Source: CAVXDY01 sp963721335 (lineage in GTDB: Bacteria > Actinomycetota > Thermoleophilia > Miltoncostaeales > Miltoncostaeaceae). Taken from it: a DNA stretch of 64,000 bases. Positions 1 to 13,698 of this stretch are shown one piece after another. Every line of letters begins with the position of its first letter. Within the stretch, counting starts at the first letter, position 1. The stretch spans positions 310,001-374,000 of the forward strand of contig CAVRIV010000001.1 in NCBI GenBank assembly GCA_963721335.1, written 5' to 3'. The translations under genes and the position numbers were made by a program. The notes below the pieces were generated by a model. That model was not told the origin of the DNA. It did not search any database and saw only the letters and a program-made list of their open reading frames with translations.

Positions 1-2
1 GC

Positions 3-119
3 AGCTTCGCCGCGGTGGTCCGCCCGTCCGCCACCGGGCGCTACCGCGCCGTGTGGAGGGCGCGGGAAGGGGGCGCGGTGCGGGTGGGGAACCCGTTCCG
101 GGTGGCGGTGAGCCCGTGA
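3..119 (+). CDS. C-terminal end of an unidentified protein (5' end outside window)
   Basis: The frame is open from the first bases and stops at TGA 117-119, which overlaps the GTG (116) of the next gene as GTGA, so the two are probably translationally coupled. About 38 residues are visible, ending in NPFRVAVSP, with alternating hydrophobic and charged residues suggesting beta strands. No family is recognisable. The codon composition matches the neighbouring polysaccharide genes. Confidence 0.45.
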   Translation, partial: SFAAVVRPSATGRYRAVWRAREGGAVRVGNPFRVAVSP

Positions 120-1636
120 CCACCAGCCCCACCCGCCCCCCGGCCGGCCCGCTGCCGCCCGTCGCTCCGGACGAGCGGCGGCCGGCGCGGCGCGACGCGC
201 GCTTCGTGCCCCTGCTCGTGGGCCCCGCGGGCTCGGCCGCCGTGCGCCGGCTGCTGTCGCTGACCATTCTCGTGGCGATCGACCTGACCGGGTGCTTCGT
301 CGGGATCTACGCGGCCCTGGCGCTGAAGCTGGTGCTGCAGGGAGACCCGGTCGACTCGGGCGCGATCTGGGCGGTGGAGCAGAAGGCGCTGCCGGTGGCC
401 GCCGCCACGATGATCCTGATCTTCGCCAAGAACCGGCTGTACGGGCCGCGCGAGGTGCGCGGCGGCCCGGCGGCGATCGTGTCGTCGGTGACCCTCGCCA
501 CGGTGCTGGTGCTGGGAGTGGTGCTGCTGGCCGGGTGGCGCTTCGAGACCTACTACATCTTCTACTCGTCCTGGATCCTGATCTGCGTCTGCGTGGTCGC
601 CCTGCGCGCGAGCTACGAGAGCGTCACGGGGCTGGCCCTCGACGCGCTGCACTTCGAGCGCCGCGCGCTGCTGGTGGGCGCGCCGAACCTGGTCGCGACG
701 ATCGCCGAGAGCCTCGAGCGCTCGAAGAGCCGCCGCGGGGTTCCCTACCGGGTGGTGGGGCGGCAGCAGCTGTCGCCCGGCGTGGACCGGGAGGGCGCGG
801 TGGGCCTCGCCGCCGAGCTGCGGCGGGCGCTCGACCCGGCGCAGGTGGACGAGGTCATCCTCACCGGCTGGGCCGGGGACGACGCGCCGGTGATCGAGCT
901 TCTCGACGTGTGCCGACGCCGCGGGCTGCCGGTGCGCCTGGCTCCCACCACGGCGGAGCTGCTGTCGCACTCGCTCCAGGCGGTCCCCGCGCCCGGCCTG
1001 CCGCTGTTCGACCTCCATCCGCCGGTGCTCGGGGGCACGGCGTTCCTCGCCAAGCGCGCCTTCGACCTCGTGATGGGGTCGCTGATGGGGATCCTGGTGG
1101 CGCCCATCCTGGGCGCCGCGGCGCTGGCCATCCGGCTGGAGGACGGCGGTCCCGTGATCCACCGCTCGCGGCGCGTGGGCGTGGAGGAGTCGGAGTTCAA
1201 CTGCCTCAAGCTGCGCACGATGCGCGTGGGCGCGGAGGGCGAGCAGGAGCACCTCGAGGAGCACAACGAGGCCGACGGGGCGCTGTTCAAGATGCGGGAG
1301 GATCCGCGCGTCACCCGGGTCGGCCGGTTCCTGCGGCGCTTCTCGCTCGACGAGCTCCCCCAGCTCTGGAACGTCCTGCGCGGGGAGATGTCGCTGGTCG
1401 GCCCGCGGCCGCTGCCGGTGCGCGACTACGAGCGCCTCGACGCCCTGCACCGCAAGCGCTACCTGGTGCTCCCGGGCCTCACCGGCCTGTGGCAGGTCAG
1501 CGGGCGCAGCGACCTGTCGTTCAACGAGCTCGTGCGGCTCGACTTCTACTACATCGAGACCTGGTCGATCTGGCTCGACCTCACGATCCTGGCGCGCACG
1601 ATCCCGGTGGTCCTGCGGCGCCGGGGGGCCTACTGA
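116..1636 (+). CDS. Polyprenyl glycosylphosphotransferase (exopolysaccharide-initiating sugar transferase)
   Basis: Membrane enzyme of the WbaP/CpsE-like hexose-1-phosphate transferase family, which moves the first sugar phosphate of a polysaccharide repeat from a UDP-sugar to undecaprenyl phosphate. The GTG at 116 overlaps the preceding stop and gives about 506 residues; an ATG at 53 would add a low-complexity Gly/Arg stretch and is less likely. Hydrophobic segments lie near residues 45-70, 92-108, 120-140 and 146-163. A Rossmann-like middle domain (RRALLVGAPN) starts near 181. The catalytic domain starts near 312 with a membrane hairpin and holds KLRTM (~364), DELPQLWNVLRG (~412), SLVGPRP and the terminal LPGLTGLWQVSGRS. 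Domain order and length are those of the full-size family. Downstream glycosyltransferase genes support an envelope polysaccharide role. Confidence 0.93.
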   Translation: MTTSPTRPPAGPLPPVAPDERRPARRDARFVPLLVGPAGSAAVRRLLSLTILVAIDLTGCFVGIYAALALKLVLQGDPVDSGAIWAVEQKALPVAAATMILIFAKNRLYGPREVRGGPAAIVSSVTLATVLVLGVVLLAGWRFETYYIFYSSWILICVCVVALRASYESVTGLALDALHFERRALLVGAPNLVATIAESLERSKSRRGVPYRVVGRQQLSPGVDREGAVGLAAELRRALDPAQVDEVILTGWAGDDAPVIELLDVCRRRGLPVRLAPTTAELLSHSLQAVPAPGLPLFDLHPPVLGGTAFLAKRAFDLVMGSLMGILVAPILGAAALAIRLEDGGPVIHRSRRVGVEESEFNCLKLRTMRVGAEGEQEHLEEHNEADGALFKMREDPRVTRVGRFLRRFSLDELPQLWNVLRGEMSLVGPRPLPVRDYERLDALHRKRYLVLPGLTGLWQVSGRSDLSFNELVRLDFYYIETWSIWLDLTILARTIPVVLRRRGAY

Positions 1637-1947
1637 GCACCGGCCCGGACGGGCCGTCCTCCGGCGACCCGGACCCCGACGAGCTGCTCCTGCGGCTGCG
1701 CCGCGCGGCGGGTGATCCGCCCCTGCCGCCGCTGCGCCTGGCGGACCCCGCCCCCTCGGCCCGTCGCGGGCCGGCGGGCCGGCTGGTGTCGGGGATCCGC
1801 GGCGCGGTGCTGCGCCTGATCGCCCCCGCGATGGCCGACCTGCTCGCGCAGATCGAGCGCGACCGCCACCGCCAGCGCGCCGAGATGGAGCGCCTCGAGA
1901 GGCGGGTGGCGGAGCTCGAGCGGGAGCGCGCCCGCCCGGGCTCCTGA
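1633..1947 (+). CDS. Small coiled-coil protein of the polysaccharide cluster
   Basis: An open frame of about 104 residues overlaps the sugar transferase stop by 4 bases if a CTG at 1633 is the start; the first certain in-frame GTG is near 1786 (VSGIRGAVLR). The N-terminal half is Pro/Asp-rich. The C-terminal third is a clear amphipathic coiled coil (AEMERLERRVAELERERARP) preceded by a hydrophobic patch (GAVLRLIAPAMADLLAQ). No family is recognised. Its place between a sugar transferase and a glycosyltransferase suggests an accessory role in the same cluster. The start is uncertain. Confidence 0.5.
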   Translation: MSTGPDGPSSGDPDPDELLLRLRRAAGDPPLPPLRLADPAPSARRGPAGRLVSGIRGAVLRLIAPAMADLLAQIERDRHRQRAEMERLERRVAELERERARPGS

Positions 1948-1955
1948 TCCGGGCG

Positions 1956-3146
1956 ATGCGGCTCTCGTTCGTGGTGCAGCGATACGGCGCCGAGGTGGCC
2001 GGCGGCGCGGAGGCCCTCTGCCGCTCGACGGCCCGCGCCCTGGCCGAGCGGGGCGACGAGGTCGAGGTGCTACACGACCACCGCGCGCGACTACCTCACC
2101 TGGGAGCCCCACTACCCGCCGGGCACGGAGCGCGACGGGGCCGTGGTGGTGCGGCGCTTCACGGCCGACCCTCCCGACCCGCGCCGCTCGGCCGAGCTGG
2201 TGCGGCGCCTGGCGCTGGGCGCGGGCGACGATGGCGACGAGGCCGCCTGGGCGCGTCGCCCAGGGACCGGTGGCGCCGGGCCTGCTGCGGGCGCTCCGCG
2301 ACGGCGCCGGCCGGGCGGAGGCGGTCGTGCTCGTCACCTACCTCTACGCCACGACCCAGCTCGCGATGCCCCTCGTGGCCGACCGGGCGGTGCTGGCCCC
2401 GCTGGCCCACGACGAGCCGATGCTGCGCTTCGGGCTCACCCGCGGCCTGGTGCGATCCGCCGCCGGCCTGGCCTTCATGACCCCGGAGGAGCGGCGGCTG
2501 GTCGACGACCTCCACGGCGTGGGTCAGCGGCCCGAGGCCGTGGTGGGGGCCGGGCTCGACCCCGCCCCGCCCGGCGACGGCGAGCGGGCCCGGGCCGGCC
2601 GCGGCGCTGCCGGCGCGCTTCGCCCTCTACCTGGGCCGGGTGGACGTGGCGAAGGGGGTCGACGCGCTCGTGCGGGCGCACGACGGCTACCGCCGCAACG
2701 GGGGGTCGCTCGGCCTGGTGCTGGCCGGACGGCCCGCCGGGGACCCGCGGCTGCCGGACTGGGTCGTGACGACGGGCTTCGTGGACGAGGCGACCCGGGC
2801 CGACCTGCTCGACGCGTGCGAGGCGGTGGTGCTGCCCTCGCCCCACGAGAGCCTCTCGCTGGTCGCCCTGGAGGCCTGGCGGGCCGGGCGGCCGACGCTC
2901 GCCACGATGCGGTCCGAGGTGCTCGCGGGGCAGACGGCCCGCTCGGGCGGGGGGCTGCTCTACGGCGATGCGCTGAGCTACGCCCGCCAGCTCGCCCGGC
3001 TGGCCTCCGACCCCGCGCTGCGCGAGACGCTGGGGCGCACCGGCGCGACGTGGGCGGCCGAGCAGACCTGGGACGCCTGCGCCGGCCGCTGGCGCGCGCT
3101 GCTGGAGCGGGTCGCCCGGCCGGCGGCCGGGGCGCTCAGCGGATGA
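1956..3146 (+). CDS. GT4-type glycosyltransferase, frame broken three times
   Basis: Retaining glycosyltransferase of the GT-B fold, probably adding a sugar during polysaccharide assembly in the cytoplasm. The N-terminus (MRLSFVVQRYGAEVAGGAEA) is the usual GT4 opening, and the C-terminal half shows ALYLGRVDVAKGVD and the donor-site region HESLSLVALEAWRAG, the equivalent of the family E-x7-E motif. The frame changes near 2072, 2262 and 2611. At 2262 and 2611 adding one CG restores AAWARVAQGPVAPG and ALPARFALYLG; the exact site near 2072 is less certain. The product would be about 395 residues, normal for the family, so the breaks look like sequence errors rather than decay. Its stop overlaps the convergent glycosylase by 11 bases. 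Confidence 0.82.
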
Positions 3147-4016
3147 ACCCCATCTCGCGCTGCCAGGCGCGCAGGGTCGACCAGGCCAGCACGAGGCCGG
3201 AGTAGCGACCGGCCGGGGCCACCCGCCGGAGCACCTCGCGCGGGGTGGGGCGGCGGCCGGCGAACCACTCGCGCGAGGCCACCCGCAGCGTTGCCGAGTC
3301 GATCGACGGGCGATCGAAGTGGCCCATCAGGAGGAGCAGGAACCCGGAGGTGGCGGGACCGATGCCCGCCAGCCGGCGCAGGCCCGCCTCGGTGCGATCG
3401 GTGTCGCCTGCCGCTGAGTCGCCGTCGATCTCGGCCAGGGTCCCGTCGATGGCCGACCGCGACGCGGCCACGATGGCCGGCCCCCGGTACCCGACGCGCG
3501 CCTCGGTGCGCAACCAGTCCTCACCGGCCCGCAGGACGTCGGCGGGACCGGGGAACGCGCCGCCGGGTCCGAGCGACGCGATGCGGTTGATGGCCGTCAC
3601 CGCCTGCGTCCAGGTGGTGTTGGTGCCGCAGATCCCCTTGACCACGTCCTCGAACAGCGAGCCGCCGGCGAGCAGGCGCCCGCCCCCATACGCCGCCAGG
3701 TCGCGCGCCAGGCGCCGGTCGACGGCGCGCACGGCCTCCGGGAAGCCGGTGAGGTCGGCGTCGAGCTGCAGCATGCGGGTCACGCGCGGCGGCCACCGCG
3801 GGCCGCTGCTCGGGGCCGAGCGGCGCGGGCGCGTGCACCCGCACGCCGTCCTTGGCCGCGATGGATGCGGAGCGTGCCGAGCGGCTCCACCCGCTCCAGC
3901 ACCTGGGCGCCCGGGTCCCAGGAGAACGGCGCCGTCTGGAACCAGCCGTGGCTCACCGCCACCGCCGCGAGCCGGAACGGCGCCCTCGCGCGTCCGAGGG
4001 TGCGCTCGGCGGTCAC
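3136..4016 (-). CDS. HhH-GPD DNA glycosylase (AlkA-like), frame broken twice
   Basis: Base-excision repair glycosylase of the helix-hairpin-helix GPD superfamily, probably a 3-methyladenine-type enzyme. The N-terminal part (FRLAAVAVSHGWFQTAPFSW) resembles the beta domain of AlkA-like proteins. The C-terminal domain carries the HhH element LRRLAGIGPATSGFLL followed by RPSIDSATLR, whose Asp fits the catalytic position. The GTG start at 4016 overlaps the glnA stop as GTGA, so translation is probably coupled to glutamine synthetase. Frames shift near 3858 and 3787. One CG at the second site gives AVAAARVTRMLQLDADLTGF, and one GC/CG at the first gives RIAAKDGVRVHAPAP. The 3' end overlaps the convergent glycosyltransferase. 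Confidence 0.78.
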
Positions 4017-5342
4017 AGCAGCGGCAGGTAGCGCTCGAGCTCGTAGGGGGTGACCTGCACCCGGTAGTCCTCCCACTCCTCGCGCTTCAGGTCGACGTAG
4101 CGCGAGTGGATGTGCTCGCCGAAGCACTTCAGCAGCAGCTCGCTGGCCGCGCCGAGCTCGATCGCCTCGCCGAGCGACTCCGGCAAGCGCTCGATGCCGG
4201 CGCGCTCCCGCTCGTCGTGGGTGAGGTGGTAGAGGTTCTTCTCCATCGGCGGCGGCAGCTCGTAGCCCTTCTCGATCCCCTCGAGCCCGGCGTGCAGCAG
4301 CGCGGCGAAGGTGAGGTACGGGTTGCAGGCCGGGTCGGGGCAGCGCAGCTCGGCGCGGGTCGCGCTGCTCCTTTCCAGGGTGGTAGACCGGCACGCGCAC
4401 CAGGGCGGAGCGGTTGCGCCGGCTCCAGGCCACGTACACCGGCGCCTCGTAGCCGGGCACCAGCCGCTTGTAGGAGTTCACCCACTGCGCGAAGACGCAG
4501 CGAGATCTCGCGAGCGTGCCGCAGCAGCCCGGCGATGAAGCCCTTGCCCGTCGGCCGACAGGAAGTACTCGTCGTTCGGCGTCGAAGAAGGCGTTCTGCT
4601 CGCCGCGGAAGAGGCTCTGGTGGATGTGCATGCCGCTGCCGTTCTCGCCGAAGAGCGGCTTCGGCATGAAGGTGGCGTAGCAGCCGTGCTTGTGGGCGAT
4701 CTCCTTGACGATCGTCCGGTAGGTCATGACGTTGTCGGCCATCTGCAGCGCGTCGTCGAAGCGCATGTCGATCTCGTGCTGGGACGGCCCGACCTCGTGG
4801 TGCGAGTACTCGATCTCGATCCCGATCTCCTCGAGCGCCATCACGGTGTCCCGGCGCAGGTCGCTGGCCGCGTCGAGCGTGGTCAGGTCGAAGTAGCCGC
4901 CCCTGGTCGAGCACCTCGGTGCCGTCGGAGCCCTGGAAGTAGAAGTACTCGAGCTCTGGACCGAGGTAGAAGTGGTCGAAGCCCATCGCCTTCGCCCGCT
5001 CCAGCGCGCGCCGCAGTACGTAGCGCGGGTCGCCCTCGTAGGGCTCGCCGCCGGGCACCCGGATGTCGCAGAACATCCGGGCCACCGAGCGCTCCTGGGG
5101 CCGGTAGGGCAGGACGGCGAAGGTGCCCGGGTCGGGCATGGCGATCATGTCCGACTCCTCGATCGCGTTGAAGCCGGTGATCGAGGATCCGTCGAAGCCC
5201 ATTCCCGTCTCCGAGAGCGCCCTCGCACCTCGTCACGCGTGATCGCGAAGCTCTTGAGCTGTCCGAGGATGTCGGTGAACCAGAGGCGGATGAAGCGGAC
5301 GTCCCTCTCCTCGACGGCCGCGACGACCTCTTCGTTGGTCAC
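4013..5342 (-). CDS. glnA: Glutamine synthetase type I (GSI-alpha-like), frame broken about seven times
   Basis: ATP-dependent glutamate-ammonia ligase, the main ammonium-assimilating enzyme. Recognised by MGFDGSSITGFNAIEESDM (near 5200-5145), FGENGSGMHIHQS (near 4655-4615), NSYKRLVPGYEAPVYVAW (near 4480-4430), RNRSALVRVP and the C-terminal KNLYHLTHDER. GTG at 5342 is chosen because AAGGAG lies six bases upstream and the protein opens with a normal GS N-terminus (FIRLWFTDILGQLKSFAIT). Frames change near 5226, 5218, 4898, 4578, 4547, 4501 and 4363; each is repaired by adding one CG/GC, for example EVREGALSETG and GKEQRATRAELRC. Such a conserved gene is unlikely to be dead, so these are probably sequence errors. 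The C-terminal NxYxxxxxER form resembles GSI-alpha rather than the adenylylated KNLYDLPPEE type. Confidence 0.9.
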
Positions 5343-5396
5343 GACTGCTCCTTCCAGTCCGGGGACGGTACGCCGGCCTAGGCTCCCAAAACCAGT

Positions 5397-5431
5397 GCGG
5401 CCCCGTCCACGCAGGCGATGGACGGGGCCGC
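5397..5431 (-). terminator. Intrinsic terminator of the type III glutamine synthetase gene
   Basis: A perfect 13-bp inverted repeat (arms 5397-5409 and 5419-5431, core GGCCCCGTCCA / TGGACGGGGCC) with a 9-nt loop. Read on the minus strand it is followed by ACTGGTTTTGG. It sits in the gap between the glnN stop (5455) and the glnA start (5342), so it should insulate the two genes. Confidence 0.75.
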
Positions 5432-5454
5432 ATCCGCGCGGGTGAACCGTCGGA

Positions 5455-7610
<2,156 letters not shown>

Positions 7611-7779
7611 GGCGCGGAGGGCCCTCCTTGTCGGTCTCGGGCGGCGATGGATTCTACGCACGGCGCGGCGCGCGCGGCTTTGTGACGATGGGCCAAACGC
7701 CGGGCCGGATCTTTCGCCCGGTGGACAAATCCGCTCGCACCCCCCCGTCGCGCGCTTGAAACCCGCTTCCCATCGCCCC
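7611..7779. promoter_or_regulatory. Divergent control region between glnN and the PucR-type regulator
   Basis: 169 non-coding bases between two divergent starts (glnN on minus, PucR-type gene on plus). On the minus strand TAGAAT (plus 7652-7657) is a plausible -10 for glnN, but no convincing -35 is seen. The arrangement would let the regulator act on both genes. No clear inverted repeat was found, so no operator is assigned. Confidence 0.3.
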
Positions 7780-9438
7780 ATGCTGCGTCCGGTGACGACC
7801 CGATCCCGGTCCCGAAGGACCTCGGCGCCGCCCGGCGGAACGCCGCTCTCAGACCTGGCCCTGGTGCCGGCGCTGGCCGGCGCGCGCCTCGTGCCCCCGG
7901 ACGCGTCCCTCGACCGCCCGGTCTCGGCCCTGGTCCTGCTGGACGCCGACGCGCCCGAGGAGCCCGGGGCGCTGCTCGTCTGCCCGGGGTCGCCGCCGGA
8001 ACCCCTGCCCGCCGGCTGCGCGGGGGTGGTCTGCCGGACGGCGCCGGTCGAGGCCCTCGACGTCCCGGTCCTCGTCCTTGCGCCGGGCGCCGCCTGGGGC
8101 GCGGTGATCGCCGACCTCTCGGCCGTCCTGCTGGGCGGCGGCGGGCTCGCCCGCGGCGTGGCCGCCCGCAGCGCCCTGCGGGCTCCGCTCATCGAGGGCC
8201 GTGGCTTCATGGGCCTCGCCGCGGCCGCCCGGGAGCTTCTCGGCGCGCCGGTCGCGATCCTCGACGAGTACCTCGACCTGCGCGGCTCGGACGGTCTCGG
8301 CGAGGACCAGCAGGCCTTCCTCGCGGCGGCGGTCCAGCGCGCGCGGGGGCACGGGCCCGCGTCGGTGATCGGTCCGTTCATGGAGGAGGAGATGACCGAC
8401 GTCAGCCGCGCGATGGTGGCGGACGCGACCGGGGCGATCGGGGTGCTGATGGCGTGGGTGCCGCCGCCGCTGTCGCCGCCCGGGGAGGCCGTGATGGCCG
8501 AGCTGGCCGAGGCCTGCGCCCTCGAGCGGGCGCGCGAGGAGGTCCGCACCGAGACCGAGTCGCGCCTGCGCGGCGACCTGGTGGAGGAGCTGATGGCCGG
8601 CGAGGTGGTCAGCCGCGAGTCGCTGGTGCGCCGGGCCCGCCACCTGGGCGCCGACCTCTCCCGCGGCGCCGTCGCGCTGATCGGCAAGCTGCAGGACCCG
8701 CACACCGAGGGCCGGGTCATCAGCGACCCCCGCCTGGTGCGCCGGTTCATGCAGCAGGCGCGGGCGGCGATGGACCTGCACTGGCCCCGCGCCCTGGTGG
8801 ACTGGAACGACGGCCGCCTGCTGGCGCTGCTCCCGCCCCCCTCCTCCACCCCGGAGGACGCTCCGCGCGACGAGATCGAGTCGGCCGCCTTCACGCTGGG
8901 GCGCCGCCTGCTGGCCGCCACCCGCGAGACGGTGCCGGGCCTGGTCCTCACGCTGGCGCTGTCGCGCTACACCCCGGAGCCCGAGCGCCTGGGCGCGGCG
9001 CTCGACGAGTCGCGGCTGGCGCTCTCCATCGGCGAGCGGCTCGGCCGCCAGGGCGAGGTCGTCACCTTCGAGGAGACCGGCACCTACAAGCTCCTCTTCC
9101 AGATCTTCGCCGACCGTCCGGAGGAGCTCACCTCCTTCTACGACCAGACGCTCGCGCCGCTGGTGCGCTACGACGAGCAGTACCAGACCGAGCTGGTCGG
9201 CACCCTGTCGACCTACCTGGGCAACGACTGCAACCTGGCGGCCACGGCGAGCACCCTCTTCACCCACCGCCACACGGTGCGGTACCGGCTCGACCGCATC
9301 GCCGAGCTGTCGGGGCTCGACATCGCGAAGACCGACGACCGCGAGAAGCTGTCCCTCGGCCTCAAGGCGATGCGGCTCCTGGGCCGCCGGGTGGCCACGG
9401 TGGCCGAGCGCCCCCGCCGGGGCACCGCCCGCCGCTAG
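7780..9438 (+). CDS. PucR/CdaR-family transcriptional regulator
   Basis: Cytoplasmic DNA-binding regulator of the PucR/CdaR class, whose members often control purine, nitrogen or sugar-acid catabolism. With ATG 7780 the protein is 552 residues; an N-terminal ligand domain of about 200 residues is followed by a GGDEF-like middle segment (RGAVALIGKLQDP to RLALSIGERLG, ~290-430) and the C-terminal PucR helix-turn-helix LAATASTLFTHRHTVRYRLD (~482-501). It is divergent from glnN, which makes regulation of glutamine synthesis a reasonable guess, not shown. The stop shares the CTAG palindrome with the convergent aminotransferase stop (9435-9438). Confidence 0.88.
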   Translation: MLRPVTTRSRSRRTSAPPGGTPLSDLALVPALAGARLVPPDASLDRPVSALVLLDADAPEEPGALLVCPGSPPEPLPAGCAGVVCRTAPVEALDVPVLVLAPGAAWGAVIADLSAVLLGGGGLARGVAARSALRAPLIEGRGFMGLAAAARELLGAPVAILDEYLDLRGSDGLGEDQQAFLAAAVQRARGHGPASVIGPFMEEEMTDVSRAMVADATGAIGVLMAWVPPPLSPPGEAVMAELAEACALERAREEVRTETESRLRGDLVEELMAGEVVSRESLVRRARHLGADLSRGAVALIGKLQDPHTEGRVISDPRLVRRFMQQARAAMDLHWPRALVDWNDGRLLALLPPPSSTPEDAPRDEIESAAFTLGRRLLAATRETVPGLVLTLALSRYTPEPERLGAALDESRLALSIGERLGRQGEVVTFEETGTYKLLFQIFADRPEELTSFYDQTLAPLVRYDEQYQTELVGTLSTYLGNDCNLAATASTLFTHRHTVRYRLDRIAELSGLDIAKTDDREKLSLGLKAMRLLGRRVATVAERPRRGTARR

Positions 9439-10232
9439 CGCGCCCCGGCGCCGGCTCCGAGCGCTCCCCGCAGGATGCGGTGCAGGTCGTGGGCCAGCGG
9501 CCCCGGCCGCCCGTCCCCCACCGGCGCGCCGTCCACCTCCACCACGGCCAGGGCCCCGGCGACCGCGTTGGTGAGCACGATCTCGCGCGCGCCGCGCCAG
9601 TCGTCCTCGGAGGGGGCCTCCTGGCGCACCGGCACCGACTCCAGGACCAGGGCGCGCGCGATCCCCCGCACGAGGCCCGCCGCCGGCGCCGTGAGCACCT
9701 CGCCGTCGACGGCGCAGAAGGCGTTGCAGAGCGCCGCCTCCCCCAGGCGGCCGGAGGCGTCCAGCATCAGGGCGTGGCCGGCGCCGGCGGCGGCCGCCCG
9801 CCGCTGGGCGCGGCGCGGGCCGGCGTAGGAGAGGCTCTTGTACTCCGCCCCGGCGTCGCCGGGGCGCCACGCGCCGCGCACCGAGATCGCGCGCACGGCC
9901 GGTGGCGTCGCGGACAGGGGCTCCTCGGGCGCCGCCTCCACGAGCAGGGTGGGGCGCGGGGTGGCCGTGAGCCGCACCCGGCAGGACCCCCCGCCGATCG
10001 CGGCCAGCGTCGCCGCGACCGCCGTGCGCGCCTGCTCGCGTCCCGGCATGGGGCTCAGGTCGAGCGCCGCCGCCGCCTCGGCGAGCCGGTCCAGGTGGCG
10101 CTCCAGCAGCGCGACGCGCCCGCGCTCGGCGCGCATCGTCTCGAACGCGCCCTCGCCCCAGCGCACCCCCGGGTCGTCGATCGAGAGCGCCGCCCCGGCG
10201 GGGTCCACCAGGCCTCCGTCGAGCCAGACCAC
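9435..10232 (-). CDS. Class IV (fold type IV) PLP aminotransferase or aminodeoxychorismate lyase-like
   Basis: PLP enzyme of the branched-chain aminotransferase / 4-amino-4-deoxychorismate lyase superfamily. Shows the fold-type IV opening VVWLDGGLVDPAGAALSIDD, RWGEGAFETMR, the PLP lysine in EYKSLSYAG (~residue 132 from the GTG), GRLGEAALCNAFC with the cofactor-phosphate region, and TNAVAGALAVVEVDG near the end. GTG 10232 is preferred because family members start at this strand; an upstream ATG (10289) would add 19 unrelated residues. Whether the substrate is a branched-chain amino acid, D-alanine or aminodeoxychorismate cannot be decided from sequence alone; the ~265-residue length slightly favours PabC-like. 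Confidence 0.82.
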   Translation of the reverse strand: MVWLDGGLVDPAGAALSIDDPGVRWGEGAFETMRAERGRVALLERHLDRLAEAAAALDLSPMPGREQARTAVAATLAAIGGGSCRVRLTATPRPTLLVEAAPEEPLSATPPAVRAISVRGAWRPGDAGAEYKSLSYAGPRRAQRRAAAAGAGHALMLDASGRLGEAALCNAFCAVDGEVLTAPAAGLVRGIARALVLESVPVRQEAPSEDDWRGAREIVLTNAVAGALAVVEVDGAPVGDGRPGPLAHDLHRILRGALGAGAGAR

Positions 10233-10324
10233 CCGGTGTGTGAGAATGCCCGCCGAGTCCCCGGTCGAAGGAGTCGATCCGTGCCGCACGCGGCTGACGG
10301 TACCAAGGGCACGAGGAGGGTCGC

Positions 10325-10813
10325 ATGAGGCAGACGATCGCGTTCCAGGCCACCGGCTTCGATTGCTCGCCGGTGCAGGTGGAGGTCGAGGACGACGCCG
10401 AGGAGGTCGACGAGTCGGCCCTGCCGGTGGCCCTGCTGGCCTTCGAGAGCGGTCCCAACGTGGTGCTCACGCTGCCTCTGGCCACGAGCGACGGCGAGAG
10501 CATGATGAACGCGTTCACCCAGGCGGAGCCGTACCGCCAGGAGATCGCCGACGCGGGCAACTGGCAGCCCCAGCCGTCCGGCCTCCCCGAGGGCCTGTTC
10601 TGGGCGCTCCAGCCCAGCGTCGTCGGCGTGTCGGTGACGCCGCCCCAGCAGACCGCCGAGGGCCTCGTTCCCCACTGGACCCTGGCGTTCGACGACGAGG
10701 ACGGCAGCCAGGTGCAGGTCGCCGTCAGCGACGCGATGTGCGTGCAGATCGTGCGGGCCCTGGCGCAGGTCGCCCACGGCGAGCTGGAGGCCCCTCCTCA
10801 AAACGAGGAATAG
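10325..10813 (+). CDS. Hypothetical protein, 162 residues
   Basis: Soluble acidic protein (pI clearly low from its Asp/Glu content) without signal peptide or membrane segment. The N-terminus (MRQTIAFQATGFDCSPVQVE) and two beta-rich segments (NVVLTLPLATSDGESMMNAF, WTLAFDDEDGSQVQVAVSDA) suggest an alpha/beta fold. GAGGAGGG precedes ATG 10325 at 10313-10320. It lies 54 bases upstream of the nitrite/sulfite reductase gene and could be co-transcribed, but a TATTTT-like -10 lies between them. No known family is recognised. Confidence 0.75.
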   Translation: MRQTIAFQATGFDCSPVQVEVEDDAEEVDESALPVALLAFESGPNVVLTLPLATSDGESMMNAFTQAEPYRQEIADAGNWQPQPSGLPEGLFWALQPSVVGVSVTPPQQTAEGLVPHWTLAFDDEDGSQVQVAVSDAMCVQIVRALAQVAHGELEAPPQNEE

Positions 10814-10867
10814 GCACCGGGTATCTGGTATTTTGCGCCCTCCTGTCCGACCGGGGGGAGCCGGGGC

Positions 10868-13136
<2,269 letters not shown>

Positions 13137-13146
13137 GAGCCCGGCG

Positions 13147-13698
13147 ATGGCCACCAGCACCCTCGACGACGCCGTCCGGATCGGCGTGAAGCTCTACGCC
13201 CGGGACCCGGAGCGCGTCGACCCGGCCCGGTTCATCCCGCTGTTCCACGGCTGGATCCAGCACGGCGCGGTCGACGGGCTGCCGATCGACGTCGCCGACT
13301 ACGCCCACGTGCACCAGGGGCCCGGCGTGATGCTGATCGGCCACGAGGCCGACCACGCGATCGATCTCGGCGAGGGCCGCCCGGGGATCCTGTACCAGCG
13401 CAAGCGCGAGCCCGAGGGCACGCTCGAGGAGCGGATCGAGGCGGCGCTGGCGGCCGCCGACCGCGCGGCCGGGCAGATCGAGGCCGACCCCGAGGCGGGA
13501 GGGGTGGAGTTCGGGCGCGACGAGATCCTGGTGCGGGTGCTCGACCGGCGCGCGGCGCCCAACGACGAGGCCACCGCCGACGCGCTGCGTCCGGCGGTCG
13601 AGGCCGCCGTGGCCGCGGCGCGGCCCGGCCGCACCGCCACGATCGAGCGCGTGGACGACCCGACCGGCCCGCTGGCGCTCAGAATTCGTCTGAGCTGA
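13147..13698 (+). CDS. Conserved hypothetical protein downstream of nitrite/sulfite reductase
   Basis: 183-residue soluble protein starting at ATG 13147, 10 bases after the reductase stop with AGGAG close by, so very likely in its operon. It opens with MATSTLDDAVRIGVKLYARD and has VHQGPGVMLIGHEADHAIDL, then a helical middle and a beta-rich C-terminus (EILVRVLDRRAAPND). No cofactor motif is seen. A role linked to the reductase is inferred only from position. The stop lies 20 bases inside the 3' end of the convergent AAA+ gene. Confidence 0.75.
   Translation: MATSTLDDAVRIGVKLYARDPERVDPARFIPLFHGWIQHGAVDGLPIDVADYAHVHQGPGVMLIGHEADHAIDLGEGRPGILYQRKREPEGTLEERIEAALAAADRAAGQIEADPEAGGVEFGRDEILVRVLDRRAAPNDEATADALRPAVEAAVAAARPGRTATIERVDDPTGPLALRIRLS

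Noticed and set aside
41..1450. Long minus-strand open frame over the sugar transferase
   Set aside because: Low-complexity His/Arg/Gln-rich antisense frame, typical of very GC-rich DNA, with the plus strand gene clearly real.
7611..7779. GlnR box (GTnAC-n6-GAAAC) upstream of glnN
   Set aside because: GTGACGATGGGCCAAAC has the first half but a wrong second half and spacing; not enough to call.
10814..10867. GGTATCTGGTATTTTGC upstream of the nitrite/sulfite reductase as a fourth sulfur-box
   Set aside because: Only TATCTGG matches; the second half GATAAGC is missing, so it fits a TATTTT -10 element better.
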